A DNA stretch of 60,000 bases from Nymphaea colorata (Eukaryota; Streptophyta; Magnoliopsida; Nymphaeales; Nymphaeaceae), in contig NC_045140.1 in NCBI RefSeq assembly GCF_008831285.2, positions 4,135,528 through 4,195,527 of the forward strand. Reading direction: 5' to 3'. The notes beneath the pieces are model-generated. The model was not told where the DNA came from. It saw only the letters and a list, made by a program, of their open reading frames with translations, and did not search any database. Made by a program: the position numbers and the translations under genes. Every line of letters begins with the position of its first letter. Position 1 is the stretch's first letter. Below, piece after piece: positions 11,700-24,416 of the stretch.

Positions 11700-14590
11700 G
11701 GAGGATTTAAGCAAGCGGTTTGAACCTTTCGAGCTTGAGCCTTGAGCATCTTGCACGCAACGAAGCACGATCGGCAGTCAGTTTTTATGTTCTGGCCATG
11801 GAGATCATGTCTATATGATATTTTTAAACAAAATCCTCACAGGCTGGATCTTGATATGAACCAAACTTTATGGATCGATAAAAGTAGAACATTAGCCTAA
11901 AAACACTGATAAAATCTTACTGGCACATAAGTAATATCAGATTTATATCGGGCCACAACGACAACCAATCCGGATCCGAATGATATGTTACTGCTGAGGA
12001 AATCCTAGTCATGAAGATAATAACATGTACCGTATATCAACGGCAACCACCCTGGTGATCATAGCAGAAGATATCAGCAAACGAATACCGAGAGAAGATC
12101 TAAAAACATTGGTAAAGCAAGAGAATACTTTTTGAATCTTAATGTGCTGGTAAGAAATAAGACTCTCTCTTATGGATGTATACATCCTTGCCTAGCTTTT
12201 TGTACATGCATGTTTTGTTATATGTTATCAGAACTGGTGCACTGTAGGATCACCGAGGTCTCGAAGCAGCCCTAGATCTTGGGGGTGCGGAGTGGCTTTG
12301 CCTCTAGCCGACCATTATATGGTATTAAAACTTCATACTGAAAACTTTAATTATTCTCTTCTATGACCATGGCCTCTCATTAAAGCTTAAGCATCGATCT
12401 CTAATTGAAATACCCATTTCCTGTAGCACTGGATCTGTGCAGAACTGGTGCCTGTAAAATTGAGTCATACCAGTTAGCTGTTGTAGAAAACTCAAACTCC
12501 TACGACTTATGAAAACCCAGGATTATCAAGGCCTTATCAACAATTTCAATTCCATCCCAATGGACCGTACACCACAAAGGATAATGGAACACAAACCATA
12601 TGGAGTCCAAATTAGGGATGTTAATATTATATGATTTGGATCAGATATGCAACTGAACCGTTCCAAAAAGATCGGATGTGGAAAAAAAAATTAATATCTG
12701 ATTAAGAAACCAGATCAGATTCGGATTCAGATCAGACTTATTTTTAAATAATTACCTTATATCCAATAATTTTACATTCAAAATTTGAATTCAGATTATG
12801 AAATCGGATTTTGGGTTGGGATTCAAATATGATTATTCTTTGTTTGTATTCGAATTCAAATATATGAATATAAAAAATAGCAGATATGGTTAAGGGTATA
12901 TCCGATTCAAATTCGATCCATTGACATCCTTAGACTAAATTGCATTGCTTGGTACAATCCATTACCGTGAAGATGGATCATGGGCAAATTTTGTCCAATT
13001 TGGTGCTTGGATTTGTCATAGAGATCTCAGCCGGGGTATGGCAATTTCTAGATGAAGCAATATTTGCTCTACAATCACAAGAACGAGAATGGCATTTAAT
13101 TTAAAAGTTGCAAATTTTCTTTTAAGGAGAGACCATTATATAATTTTCAAAATTGTACCCAGCACGACTATTTTTTTTGAAAAAAATGAAGAATAACATT
13201 TAATTTTTCAAGAACAGAGGGGAGGCCCTGGTGCCCTTTGCCTCCTCTGCAACAGGGTGCTTATATCTCTATTGTTTTCTTCGTCTTTTTGGGTACCTCA
13301 ATTCGATTGTCAACCTCCAAGCTGCGCTATATTTAATTTGGGTCACATTTTAAGCATTGCATCACATATAGACCATAGAATTAGGTGCCCGATACATTTA
13401 GCGGGTATTGACTTATGGTGTTTCACATTACATTTCATTTGCATTAATAATGCATATAGCCTGGATTTAGGGATCGCATTTCATTCATTTAACATCATTT
13501 AGCATTTATTTCAGTTGCATTTAGGTGGACCTTATAGAGTTAATTATATCATTCTGTTTCTTTATCATAGTTCTTAGTACAGCATAAAATTATGTAGATG
13601 ACATTATCCCAGGGAGTCAAACACTTGTTTAACTTTCACATGCAGCAAGTCAACTTTTAACTTCTAAATGCCTTAACATATGGAATGTCCCCATTCAATT
13701 CCACATTCTGTTGGCGAAGCACTTGCATGAGATCCGATGCTGATTTGAAAGCATCCCATTTATAAGGAGCCCATAAAGTAAAGGAATACTGAATTTCAGA
13801 TCAATAAAAAAAAATGAGGATTGGAGAACCTGACTAAAACCTCAGATTTGATGTCTGATGGAAGGGTAGCCTGACTTTAAATCCTGGGATCAGAGATCCC
13901 CAATAATCTTCGATCTCTGAAGCTAACAAACACAACCTTTAAAACAAAATGCCATCAAGGGCACCATTAGGCTTTGCTTGATACCTAATAGTTCGTTTAT
14001 ACTCTATCAGATATTTCATAATTTGGGTACCAAACTTGACTTATGAATTTCTCCAAAAACGGGTTTGAAGGGATCAATAACGGACGTAAAGCATAACAAT
14101 AGGCAATCAAGATTTGGAGGGGAGATACCTCGAACAGGTCAAAGCCCCTCCTCCTTCACCTTAGTGCCACAGTTTAGGGCTTCTTACCACTTGAGTGCGA
14201 ACCAGGACACTGTTTCATTAACTGTCATGTGCAGGACAATAGCACCCACAGGAATCAAACTGACGTCTAAACCTTCGTATCTTCACGGGTCCATCTCACT
14301 AATTATGCTGCTCGGGGCAATCCAGATTCGGTAAGAAGGCAGTCATAATAGCATCTGCAGTGCCAGTGAAGACAACGCCAGTGATGAATTGGATAAGTTG
14401 ATAACCAGACAAGAATCGGCAACCATATTGCTGATAGCAGATGAAGACATGCTGCATGTAAGTACTGCCGACAGTGGAGATCAATAAAATCCATCGATTA
14501 TGCACCCAAACTAAAAAAGAGAAAAAAAACAATATTGTTGATGAACTAAAAAAAATACTATATTATGTATCGGACGTGCATTCTTGCCAC
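11700..14590. other. Intergenic repeats between CP31 copy 2 and CYP86 copy A
   Basis: AT-rich DNA aligned throughout with 52710-55640. It contains the MITE-like element at 12612-12932. At about 13820-13945 is a fragment related to the MITE at 40692-40944 (shared CTCAGATTTGA.GTC.GATGG and a ..CTAACAAACACAACC end). No gene is recognised. Confidence 0.5.
12612..12932. mobile_element. MITE-like repeat with short inverted ends (copy A)
   Basis: It starts TTAGGGATGTTAAT and ends ATTGACATCCTTA, which are imperfect inverted complements. The interior is rich in GGAT/GAATTC/CAGAT words (ATCAGATTCGGATT and similar). The counterpart at 53617-53992 is about 55 bp longer. A relative ends near 35019 with CCCATTGACATCG. 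The superfamily is not assigned. Confidence 0.5.
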
Positions 14591-14594
14591 AATC

Positions 14595-14595
<1 letters not shown>

Positions 14596-14680
<85 letters not shown>
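14596..14680. repeat. (CT)n(AT)n compound microsatellite
   Basis: A CT run is followed by 47 bp of AT at 14634-14680. The matching locus in the duplicate (55649-55814) carries 134 bp of AT. Confidence 0.95.
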
Positions 14681-14682
<2 letters not shown>

Positions 14683-15169
14683 TTTGGAACATCCAAAGTT
14701 TGGCATGTCGCGTGTATTCCCGACTCTTGAATTTATGACCAGAACCCGGCTGGAAAGTTGGCGGGTTGGCCAGATGGGCCCCATTCAATAAATAAGCGTG
14801 GATGGCATCATCAATGGGCTCCCTATATAAAAACAACATTACATTGGACATTATATCCATGGTATGAAAAGCACAAATAATATATATTCTTTCATCATAA
14901 TTTAATTGATGGAGTAACAGCTTGGACAAAAAATATAATTTCAAGTATGAGAAAATTTCACACATTGCAAACCATTTCCTCCAAGACGTTAAGGTACTGT
15001 AAGGTTACATGATTCGGGTGAACAAGAGATCAATTCATTTGTGTATAAAGAAATAACCTTTTATTAGTGGAACTAGATGTTACTTCGGCGCCAGTAAAAG
15101 GGCCTACATCGGCTCTGCTGTAGTAAAGCTTGCTCGTGCGCTAGTATGCATTAAAGAAAGGGGATGTTT

Positions 15170-15420
15170 TTATAATTTAAAAAAAAGTGTGTCCGTTTTA
15201 GCCATTTTACTTTTTTTGATTTTCATTTTAATTCTACCAAAAACTTGTTTTTTTCTGTGTGAATGAGAGGAACTTTTGTCATTAACCATACTAACCCAAG
15301 AAATTTTGTACACAAATATGAAATATGACGCATATAAGCAGCTTTGCCAAAGCTGAGGTAATCTGGTGCCCTGCACAAAACAACACACCACATAATGAAA
15401 TACTGTCATTGTGCAGCTAC
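15170..15420. repeat. Dispersed repeat fragment (shared with 42090-42300)
   Basis: This stretch and 42090-42300 share an ordered set of words: ATTTT(G/C)(T/A)TCATTA..CCATACT, AA.AAATTT(T)GTACAC and ATA..CAGCTTTG. The duplicate carries it again at 56366-56620. It is probably part of a non-coding transposon. Confidence 0.45.
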
Positions 15421-15521
15421 AATTCTGGCATTTGTGCAGCTACAATTCTTGCACGCCCTTAAGTCTTTCAGTGGCATGAGTACATACATAAAGGAAAATT
15501 GAAATCAGCCGGTTATGGATG

Positions 15522-15799
<278 letters not shown>

Positions 15800-16353
15800 A
15801 ATAAAATAAGCTATTGCTGGATGACTATTTTTTAATTTTTGTTCGTTAAACACAGTCACAAAAAGTGCATTTGCAATGACCAATTGTTTGACCATGGTTT
15901 TTAACAACGAAATGCATTTCTTAAGACATTTTTTAACAATACCAAATAGAAGAAATAACCATCATGCTACAAAAGTAGCTGGTTTGTTTCACTTTTTCCT
16001 ATACATATAGACGAAAATTCAGTTGCATCAGATTTTCCTTCGTGTACTTGTCGGCTACAGCTCGATACAACAGTGGTATGCCGGCGTAATGTTCTAAAAG
16101 ACTTGCTCCTAAGATTGCCACTTCTTGCAGGCGGGACTAGAACAGTATAAATTTCTGTTCATGGAAAATTCATATACCATATGTGCATAATGTATGTGAT
16201 AATATAAGCACGGGCATATGACCAGACATAACAATAAGTAAATCAATCTACAGAAACAAAACCCAAACACGCAACTTCTGTAATGAATGCGAACTGCAAG
16301 ATTGCAGATAATTGAAGCAACACCACCCATCACACTTTGCAAAATGCAATCGA

Positions 16354-18231
16354 TCATGATGCCTGGAGCTGTGGCAACTCTAGCCTTGGTTTGAACCAGA
16401 CTTTGAGTCCATGCTTCATGTAGAGGGTAGTAGTCAATTTGGGCTCCACAGGATGGTCCTTAACAACACAGACTGAGTATCTCATCAGAAGGGAAGCAGC
16501 CACCATCTTCATCTGGTGGTAGGCAAACTTCTTCCCTAAGCACAGCCTCGGCCCTGCATTGAATACAGCATATTTGAACTGGCTTTCACTCACGAACTTC
16601 CCTTCCTTGATCCACCTCCCCGGATTGAACTCCCTACAGTCCTTTCCCCATATCGATTCCATCCTGCCCATCGAGTATATGCAATAGAAAATCCTTGCAC
16701 CTTTCTTTATTTTGTTCCCGTCCGGGAGAACATCATCGTTCAGTGCTTCCTTGAAGTCTATGGGAACCGAGGGGTACAGTCTCAGAGACTCTGACAATGC
16801 AGCCTGCAGGTATTCCATCTTCTTCAATTCATTTGTTGTGAAGACTACACTCTTGGCATCCACCAGACCAAGATTGACTCTCTGCTTTAGAATCGCCACT
16901 AGTTCATCAAGGATTTTGCTTTCTACATCTGGGTTTTTGTTAAGGAGCCAGAAGAACCATGCCAGTGCGACGGAGCTGGTGTCTCTGCCGGCAAGGATAA
17001 AGCTTATGCAGAAATCCCTTAAGAACTTGTCGGAATAGAGATGGGTATTGGCCTCCATGAGGTTTGATAAGAGTTCCGACCGATGGCTCAGCCCACCGAG
17101 CTTCTTCCGCTCCATCCGTCGACTCAATACCGTCTTCTCCGCAAATTCATGGACGACCTCGACTGCTGCCCTCAGCTGTCTCTCTGAGCCGACCTGTAAG
17201 TACCTCATTACCTTCCAGACGAAGGGTGGAACCGTGAACCTGAAACAACGCAAGTTGTCACGCTAAGTAGCAGCTTTATTGCACGAACCGAATGTTTACA
17301 GTAAACAATCATAATGTGAGTCGCGCGTTTAATGAAGCAAATAGCCAAAAAATTTCCTGCTCGAGTTCCCCTGATCATCACGGATGAGTGTTTTCAAGAT
17401 CTGAAGCAAGCAGATCTGTCGGTCATGAAGTTACTCATTTCCCGTCACCAATCATCAGTATGATCGTGATCATGGTGAAGAAACGTAAGAAAAAACTCAT
17501 AAAGGAACCATTGGCTCAGTAGTAATATATGACCTGAACAGAGAGTACTCTGTCGCTTGCTCGAACGCTCGCGCAAAGGGCACCTCAGGGAGCTCGATGT
17601 TGAGGCATTCCAGGTCGACACCTAACGCTGCCATGCATATATTATCGAACGTGAAGCGGAGGAACATGTCCTGCAGGTCGACGCTCCGGCCGTCCCTGCT
17701 GAGCTTCTCGGCGAGCTTGATGAGCTTGTTGTGCGTCAGTTCCTCGATGGTCTTGGCCGAGTACTCCACGAACCTCGCCGAATGCATCTCTCCGCTCGCC
17801 GCCCTCCTCTGCACCTTCCACATCTCGTCGTCGGCGTTGAAGATGCCGTCGCCGAGCAGCTCGGAGAACCTCTCTCTATAGTACTTCCCCTTGGGGTAGT
17901 TCTTGAAGTTGGTCTTCAGCATGTGCTCGACGTTGGCTGGGTCCATTGTGATGAACCCGAACGCACCGCTCTTCCATAGGCCCCTGTAGGGGAAGGTTCC
18001 ACCTGCCTCCGAGAGGGTCTTGGTGATGTATTCGAAGATTTCATGCAAGTGAAGGGAGAGAGAAGGGAGGCAGCCCAGCAAAGGCCACTGCATGAAGCCT
18101 TTGGAGGACAGCCTGTTCATGACAGAGCTGAAGACGAAGAGTCCGGCGATGGAGATGGCAATATCTGACAGGGTGATGCTCTTGAGCAGGGTCTTCGTTA
18201 AGACCTTCTCCGTCCATGAGTCTGCTGCCAT
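16354..18231 (-). CDS. CYP86: CYP86-type cytochrome P450 fatty-acid hydroxylase, copy A
   Basis: Two exons, 18231-17534 and 17239-16354, with a 294-nt GT-AG intron that splits an Arg codon (LFR|FTVPP), giving 527 aa. Residues ~18-37 form the N-terminal membrane anchor. Landmarks: I-helix AGRDTS 316-321, K-helix ExxR 383-386, PERF-type region FNPGRW 437-442, and heme loop FNAGPRLCLG 459-468 with Cys466 as iron ligand. The sequence resembles the CYP86B/C side of the CYP86 clan, whose studied members are ER-bound omega-hydroxylases of long-chain fatty acids for suberin and cutin. The start is the first ATG and aligns with copy C. It is nearly identical to copy B (57495-59372), but Glu288, Asn438 and Met485 are private changes; both other copies have Asp, Lys and Leu at these sites. 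The subfamily and exact substrate are not certain. Confidence 0.93.
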
Positions 18232-18330
18232 GGAGGTCGTAGAGAACTCCGTTTGACACAGTAGTGAATGGGTTTAGTTGTCTTAGTAGTACATGGGATG
18301 GGATAGGGAGGAGACCTTTCTCTACTCAAA

Positions 18331-18340
18331 CACTTATATT
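18331..18340 (-). promoter_or_regulatory. TATA-like box of CYP86 copy A
   Basis: On the minus strand this reads AATATAAGTG, about 100 bp before the ATG at 18231. Copy B has a changed version (CTATAAGTGT, 59471-59480). The position matches the TATA-like word before copy C. Assigned by position and sequence only. Confidence 0.5.
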
Positions 18341-18519
18341 GAAGCTCCCTACCACATGAATCCAGGATCTTCAATCGGTGGTAGACCCCATTACTCGTCG
18401 TCCTGCATGTAATGGGGGAAGCTTCGGGATTGAGCTTTACATCTACCCTTTGCTGTGTCAGAAACTTAAGTTGAGGGCAATAGCGGAGTTAGAAATTCTG
18501 GGTAGAATGGCAGTCATTC

Positions 18520-18787
18520 AAACAATTTTATATTTTTAGAGCATATATATATATTCGTACCAGAAACCGAATGACGCCGATGACTTAAATTTACAACATA
18601 TGTATCTCCATTCCTGTAAAAAAAGGTTCACAGCATTGGTATTAGTGAGACAGTTTATGGTGTGGTATACCGGTGGTTTTTTATGACTTTGTGAACTATT
18701 TATGGTCATGTTGGCAATACATTTTAAAATTTTAACCATTTGGCATGTACCGGCATTTAGTTTTCCTATACATATGTTTTATAACGT

Positions 18788-18836
<49 letters not shown>

Positions 18837-18928
18837 GCATATATACATGTGAAAATCTTTTTTATTTTTAACCATACATCAACATTTGGTATCTGGCAGA
18901 ACTCGTCACTCTCTTCCTCTCTCTCTCC

Positions 18929-19002
<74 letters not shown>

Positions 19003-19083
19003 CTTTACAAGCACGCTTAAGTGTTTTTTTTTTGGTTTAGCTGCTTAGATTACGCACGAAATTGGTATTTTATAAATGAATCC
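18520..19083. repeat. ~565-bp segment present in copy A, absent from copy B
   Basis: In copy B the flanking words CAGTCATTC and AAACTTAATTGTGC lie about ten bases apart; here they are separated by ~565 bp. The segment holds a repeat also seen near 20545-20735 and 46215-46400 (GG..TTT..A..ATG and a TTTTAAATTTTAACCA-like end), an interrupted (AT)n at 18788-18846 and a (CT)n(AT)n at 18908-19001. It is either an insertion in A or a deletion in B. Confidence 0.55.
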
Positions 19084-19329
19084 AAACTTAATTGTGCTTT
19101 TGTTATATCACCAAAATTTGAGAAGGTTAGTTCATAACCTTTTCAGTTTTTTATTTAACTTGCTCGTTGATTGATCTGTTACATTAAAAAACAAATTGAA
19201 ATGAATGACCCAAGCTGATAGAGGCAGTGGAACCACTTGAACTGGCGTGCAGTTTTGGCAGGTTATAATGGCAAGTGACCACTTGGGTCAAGTGGTTCCG
19301 CTGCTAGCTAACCGGAGATTTGGTGGAAG

Positions 19330-19331
<2 letters not shown>

Positions 19332-19374
<43 letters not shown>
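19332..19374. repeat. (AT)n microsatellite
   Basis: About 43 bp of AT; the counterpart in the duplicate is at 59903-59961. Confidence 0.95.
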
Positions 19375-19376
<2 letters not shown>

Positions 19377-19789
19377 TTTGATGGTCTTAGCATCACTCAA
19401 ACCATATAAATGAGAAACATATTGATAGAGACAAAAGGGTCATCTGTTTCTTTGACCAGCTTTCATTAATGCATTAATGCCCCAAACATAATTATAAACT
19501 GAATATGGTCCCCAATATGTAGCTGCTCTACTTCCTGCTTGCGTTTGCCGTGATGCAAGAATGGAGAAGAGAAATTGATTTTTGATAGAACAATTGATTG
19601 TGATTTAATTTGGTCTGGTTGCATCCACCAGCGTGTTTCAATCCGATTCACCCGTGACGGTACTTCTGTTTTCCAAAAAGCCTTTTCCCCTTCAATTTTT
19701 GAAGTACTCACAAGAGAGCTCTCCCTTTCCATGCGAGGGCATTTTAGTCATTTAGGATCCAAACATGCATTAAGTTGCACAGCAGGTTG

Positions 19790-20230
19790 AGACAACTCGA
19801 GTAGAGCTCGAGTTCAAATATATGCTCTAAATGTTAAACAAATCTAGCTTGGGTGACAGACTTTATAGAAACAAGTTAAACTATAGAGTCGAGCTTGCAT
19901 TCAACCAGGGGTGGAGGCAGAATTTTTTCAGGGGCGAACCAAACAAATCTACGGGAGGAGCGACGGGTAGGGTCAAAAGGAGCGATGAGTCGGACCAAAC
20001 TAAAAAAATTTAACTTTTTCAATGTAAATTTTTTTTTTTCCTGCGCTCACCCGAGCCATGGCCCAGGTGGCCCCCCCTCCCACATTCAACACAAGTCAAG
20101 CTTGCACTCGACGCAAGTCAAGCTCGAGCCAATTCTATGGAACTCGACTTGAATTCGAGGCGACATTGAACTCAAGTTTTCTGAGTCGATCGAGTCCAGC
20201 TCGACTCATCTCATGTGCAGCCCTACATGC
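19790..20230. repeat. Dispersed repeat rich in TCGAGCTCGA-type words, with a nested element
   Basis: The outer parts (about 19790-19905 and 20095-20230) are dense in CTCGAG/TCGAC/CAAGTCAAGCTCGAG words and end near CATGTGCAGCCCTAC. Between them, 19905-20090 begins GGGGTGGAGGCAGAATTTTT and ends near GGTGGCCCCCCCTCCC, like other short repeats at ~34025-34205 and ~43905-44090. It looks like one repeat inserted in another. No coding capacity. Confidence 0.45.
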
Positions 20231-22430
20231 ACTTCCACGTTAAACGTATATTTAAACTTTTATATCAAACTTGTATAAAAAAGTGGAAGAAAAGAAGTTG
20301 CAAAACCATCAATTTCACAAGATCGGACCACTTCAAGTGGTTCTCATATTTTCTAGTACATACTTTATGAACTATATCTATATACATTCATTGATAGATA
20401 TTTTATGGTCTAATATTAGTTTATATTTTTTTCTCATTGTTTCTCTCTAACTTTCCATCACAATTGCCTTCATATCTCTGCATAATTAAAGAGACCCGAG
20501 GTGGGATGGTGGGGGGTGTTCAATTATGCCGAATTAGTAAAATTTTAAAAAATATTAGTAAAAAACAGTCACGAAATTGGCAATATTAGTCATAATTTAT
20601 AGTGTAGTGATAGTTTGTGGTGGTTTTAACGATGATTGGTGATTATAAATTTTAAATTATTAGCCAACCACCAACTGTTTGCACACATCAATATGATTTT
20701 TTCATTATACATATATATATATATATATATATAAATATAAGTCCAACTAAGAATTTGCCAACAGGGCAAGCGTGTGCGTTGTGGGAGCCTTTGTTCTTAT
20801 TTCTCAAGTTCATTAAGCTATTTAGCCTAACACTTCTCTCCAACATTAAGTAGGTCATCAGCCGTCCCATGCACAGGGGACACCTCTTTTCTCCATCAAT
20901 TATGATGAAACAACTTGAGCCCGAAGATTAAAGTCTTGACTCTGCAATTTGAGCACTTGATATCTTGTGGCATTAATTTTAGATCAAACTCCTTTTCTTT
21001 GTGATCTTAGCCAGGTTTCTAGCTGTAGAGGATGAGTTAATATCTTCACATTACGAAATGTCCTTTACTAATTACAGTCGACGACTTGTTCGAACTTTCT
21101 TGTCCATCTTTTTTATAACAAAATTGACATAGATTGTCATTATTTGATAATGAGTTCTACCCAATTAGTCAATTTAATTCGATATATTAATTATACCATT
21201 TATCCGGCCCTACTTTATGTATCCTCCTCCTTTGTTCCTCCATTTAATATCAAACTTGTCTTTTTTTTGGGTTTATCTTGTGTTTAAACAGTGTTTTTTT
21301 TTTATCATAAATTCGTTTCTAGCGTTCTTTTCAATTGCCATATCTTTTCTTCAACTATGTTTCAATTTCTGTTTTTCATTTTTCTTAGTTTAATCATCCT
21401 ACACAGTGTGTGGTCTATAGTCGCCAACCTGTTATCACAAGAAAAAAAAACACAAATCAGCATGCCCTTGCAGGAAGTGGTCGACAGAAGAAGGGCTCGG
21501 CAGAGCGAAGCTGGTTATTTGCACATGCCTGTGCATGTATAGGGGTGTGCAGTGCTAAAAATGTCTTTGTCAAAAGTAAAAAAAATTAAAAGACTAAAAT
21601 TTACATATCTTTATAAGCAAAATCTAAAATACACCATCTCCTTTCTTCCTGTTTTGGGTGCATATTTGTTGCATACACAGGATTCAATTTGACTGTTGAG
21701 GCCATGGCTAAACTCCACATTAAAAAAAAAAACAACAGGAGCTTGATTCGACCCGATAGCTTTTAAATAATATTTAATAATAATAATAATATATATTTTA
21801 TTATTTTATATTAAAAAATTATTTTATATTTTAAAAACTAATTTTTTGTTGTAACTGGGTGGAGCTGGGCCAGCCTCGGGTCCAGGTTTCGAGCATCAAG
21901 CCCAAGCCTAGCTCGAGTTTCGGACATGGGGCCTTGCCGGGTTGATGCTGTCGGCTGTGCACCTTCACCTCTTCACTCCACTTGTCTCTCCAAAAATGCA
22001 GTTTGCTACCATTCCCAATTTGCCACCAAACTAGGTTCTCGTTTTTCTGCTAGCTCCAACCTGATCTCCTCCATACAGCCAACCCTTTCCGAGGATTCTT
22101 GGTCATTCAAACGCTGCTCTTCAAACATGACATCTAGCGTGAAACCATTTCCAATGGTAAGGTTATCATTAATGAGCATAATGTGCCACCATACAACAAT
22201 ACCTCTACTTTTCAATTTCCATGCATCCAATACATTCGCATGGACGTTTTACATTCTTATCTCCAATCAGAGCCAATGTCTATGCGAGACTCAATTAAAT
22301 TATGCATGTAGAGAAATAGATTTAAGTATGAATGAACATTTAGTTTATTTTATGAATACATGCATGCACTCACTTCATGAGTGCACCCACCCACCTTTGC
22401 CAAGATTTAAGTGAGTCAAGTGGAAGTCGC
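20231..22430. other. Intergenic DNA, no gene recognised
   Basis: AT-rich, with a dispersed repeat at 20545-20735 followed by (AT)n at about 20709-20733, and (TAA)n near 21776-21791. A 162-codon frame at 21926-22414 and the opposite frame at 22006-22230 match nothing I recognise. The latter has a protein-like composition (acidic, Glu-rich), so a gene fragment cannot be excluded. Confidence 0.4.
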
Positions 22431-22439
22431 TACCGTGAC

Positions 22440-23230
22440 CAAGTCAAATTGCGAGAAAGACTTGGGCACCTCATATATTTTGATGCGCAAAACAAAATTT
22501 TCAAAATGACTACACAACCAGATTTTTCGAAATTAATTTTGAAATCAATGATTGGCTTTTCCTGAAATCAATTTTCAGTCCAAAATCTACTCAAAATCAA
22601 GCGAATTTTCCATGATCCTTGCCAAGTCTCAAAGAATTTAGGATTTCAAATCAATTCTTCTTAAAAAATCCTAGAAGTTCAACTAATGTCTAAAATTCTT
22701 CAAATCAAAATTTCAATTTTCCAAAATCAACAAAATTCCCTAAACTCAGGACTATCCAAATCTTCCCATTCTCTTTTTCGGGATAAGAACTATGGTTTCG
22801 AAATCAAGTTTAGCCTCGACCAAAACCGATCCAAATCCAATCTCTAGATTTTGGCTTCAAAACCAAATTCCGGTCCCAAGGCTTCCACAAAATCTTCCAA
22901 TCAAATTTCAAACCTTAAAATCCAAACTATCTTTGAAACCCCAAAGCCTAATAATTGAAGGTCCAATTCCAAAAATCTCTAGCTAAGCTTCAATTACAAA
23001 TTCTATCTAATTGTCGATTATCAATCCAAAATTCCCGTTTTTAGATTAAATCAAAGTTCAATTACTAAAATCTGGGATTAATCCAATTGTTCCATTCCAA
23101 AAGCAGTTTCAAATCTTCAAAATTCCTGAAATACAAAAGCATTCCTAAACAAACCTGAGTCTTTGTTCCAAATGAACTTTAAAAGTTTAAAATTCAATCC
23201 CTGCACAAGCATGCACATAAGAAAAGTAAT
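22440..23230. other. G-poor segment with strong strand asymmetry
   Basis: On the plus strand this ~800-bp stretch has very few G residues and is built of CAAAATC / AATTTTC / CCAAA words. Such bias is typical of some retrotransposon LTRs or of old repeats, but I found no termini. No gene seen. Confidence 0.5.
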
Positions 23231-24411
23231 CTATTAAGCTTAAGAAAATCTAAACCTTACATCGATTTCTTCTGTTAATGATGTTAGGAACAGTCGATCC
23301 TCTTAACGATCAACGGGTTAAACACAACTTTCAATTTTCATGAACATGACGTTCATGGCAAGGAGATTGTAATGTTGTCGTGAACTTCAATTTTAGGTAA
23401 TTTCTCAACCACCATCTTGTTTTCTCTTGGATACGATAAGAATCAAGATTGACTTGGGCTTTCTAAAATCTTGGGTGACCTGTTTATCCCTAAGGTAACC
23501 TGTATGAGATTCAGCTCCACTAATGTTACTGTGAATCTTCTCACTAGCACCATGCACCCTTCTTCCTAAACAAAATCATCCCTCAATGCCCTTTTCATCG
23601 CTCTAAGAGTGTACCCGTTCCAGATTTCAATCAGGAGGTTCGGAAACTTTAACCAGATTTCCACAGTTTCTCCAAGTTGATCGACGACTCCACTCCTGAC
23701 TTTTAGTGCTGATGATCAGGGTTCCATTTCTAACCCTCCATGCCCTCTTCCTCAGCACCTCGCCAATTTCTTCCTCAGCACCTCTCCGATCACTGAAGAT
23801 TGGAGATTTCTCACATACATTCACTGGTTCCATAGCGATGCAGAGATACAACTACAGTCTGCTCCTAGCCTGGCGCTGCCTCCATATAGATCAGCCACAG
23901 CTGCGATTTAGAAGTGTCCAGCCATTCTATCATACGCCTCCAGATGGATCGAGATCACTGGGCTGCCCTCTTCCTCAATGGAGACCACCGCCTCAAGCAA
24001 GTCCATCTACTATGGCACTGGCCAAGGAGTGCCATATTAAGTAGTTGTTTGTGGCATTTGGATGTGGAGAGTCACATTGAAGAATGTTTATGTTGTTTCC
24101 ATATGGAGTGTCGATGAATTTTTAAATTGTTAGCATTTTATGAATGCCAGAGAAGAGGAGACCATATCGGGGCACCCGTAAAACGCCATTGAAAGGGGAA
24201 AAAACTTTGCCTCGCCTTTCCTCTAATCTTTGCTGGCATTTGAGTTTCATTATCCTTTTCTCAATCGAGCATTGGAGTTTCGTTTGACTTCGTGCTCTCC
24301 GTTTTCACTTTTGCCTCTTTGAACTTCGTAGACCTCAGCCATCTATTTCTCGAGCATTTGCAATCGATCGATCGATCATTGTCGTAGCCAGAGGAGTGTG
24401 GAAAAGAACAT
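23231..24411. other. Intergenic DNA left of the copia insertion
   Basis: Mixed-composition DNA with short frames on both strands and nothing recognised. It ends with the target-site copy GTCAC (24412-24416) at the retrotransposon junction. Confidence 0.4.
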
Positions 24412-24416
24412 GTCAC

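Noticed and set aside
14065-14334. 89-codon frame conserved in the duplicate at 55128
   Set aside because: Conservation is explained by the recent duplication; the C-terminal ends differ and no domain is recognised.
14511-14965. Open frames made of IYIYIY and RERERE or SLSLSL runs here and at 15653-15907, 18702-19040, 31243-31659, 40130-40339 and 55526-56089
   Set aside because: They are translations of (AT)n, (AG)n and (CT)n microsatellites, not proteins.
16712-17038. Plus-strand frames opposite the CYP86 exons (also 17597-17979, 36823-37173, 38426-39151, 57853-58179, 58738-59120)
   Set aside because: Antisense shadows of well-supported P450 exons.
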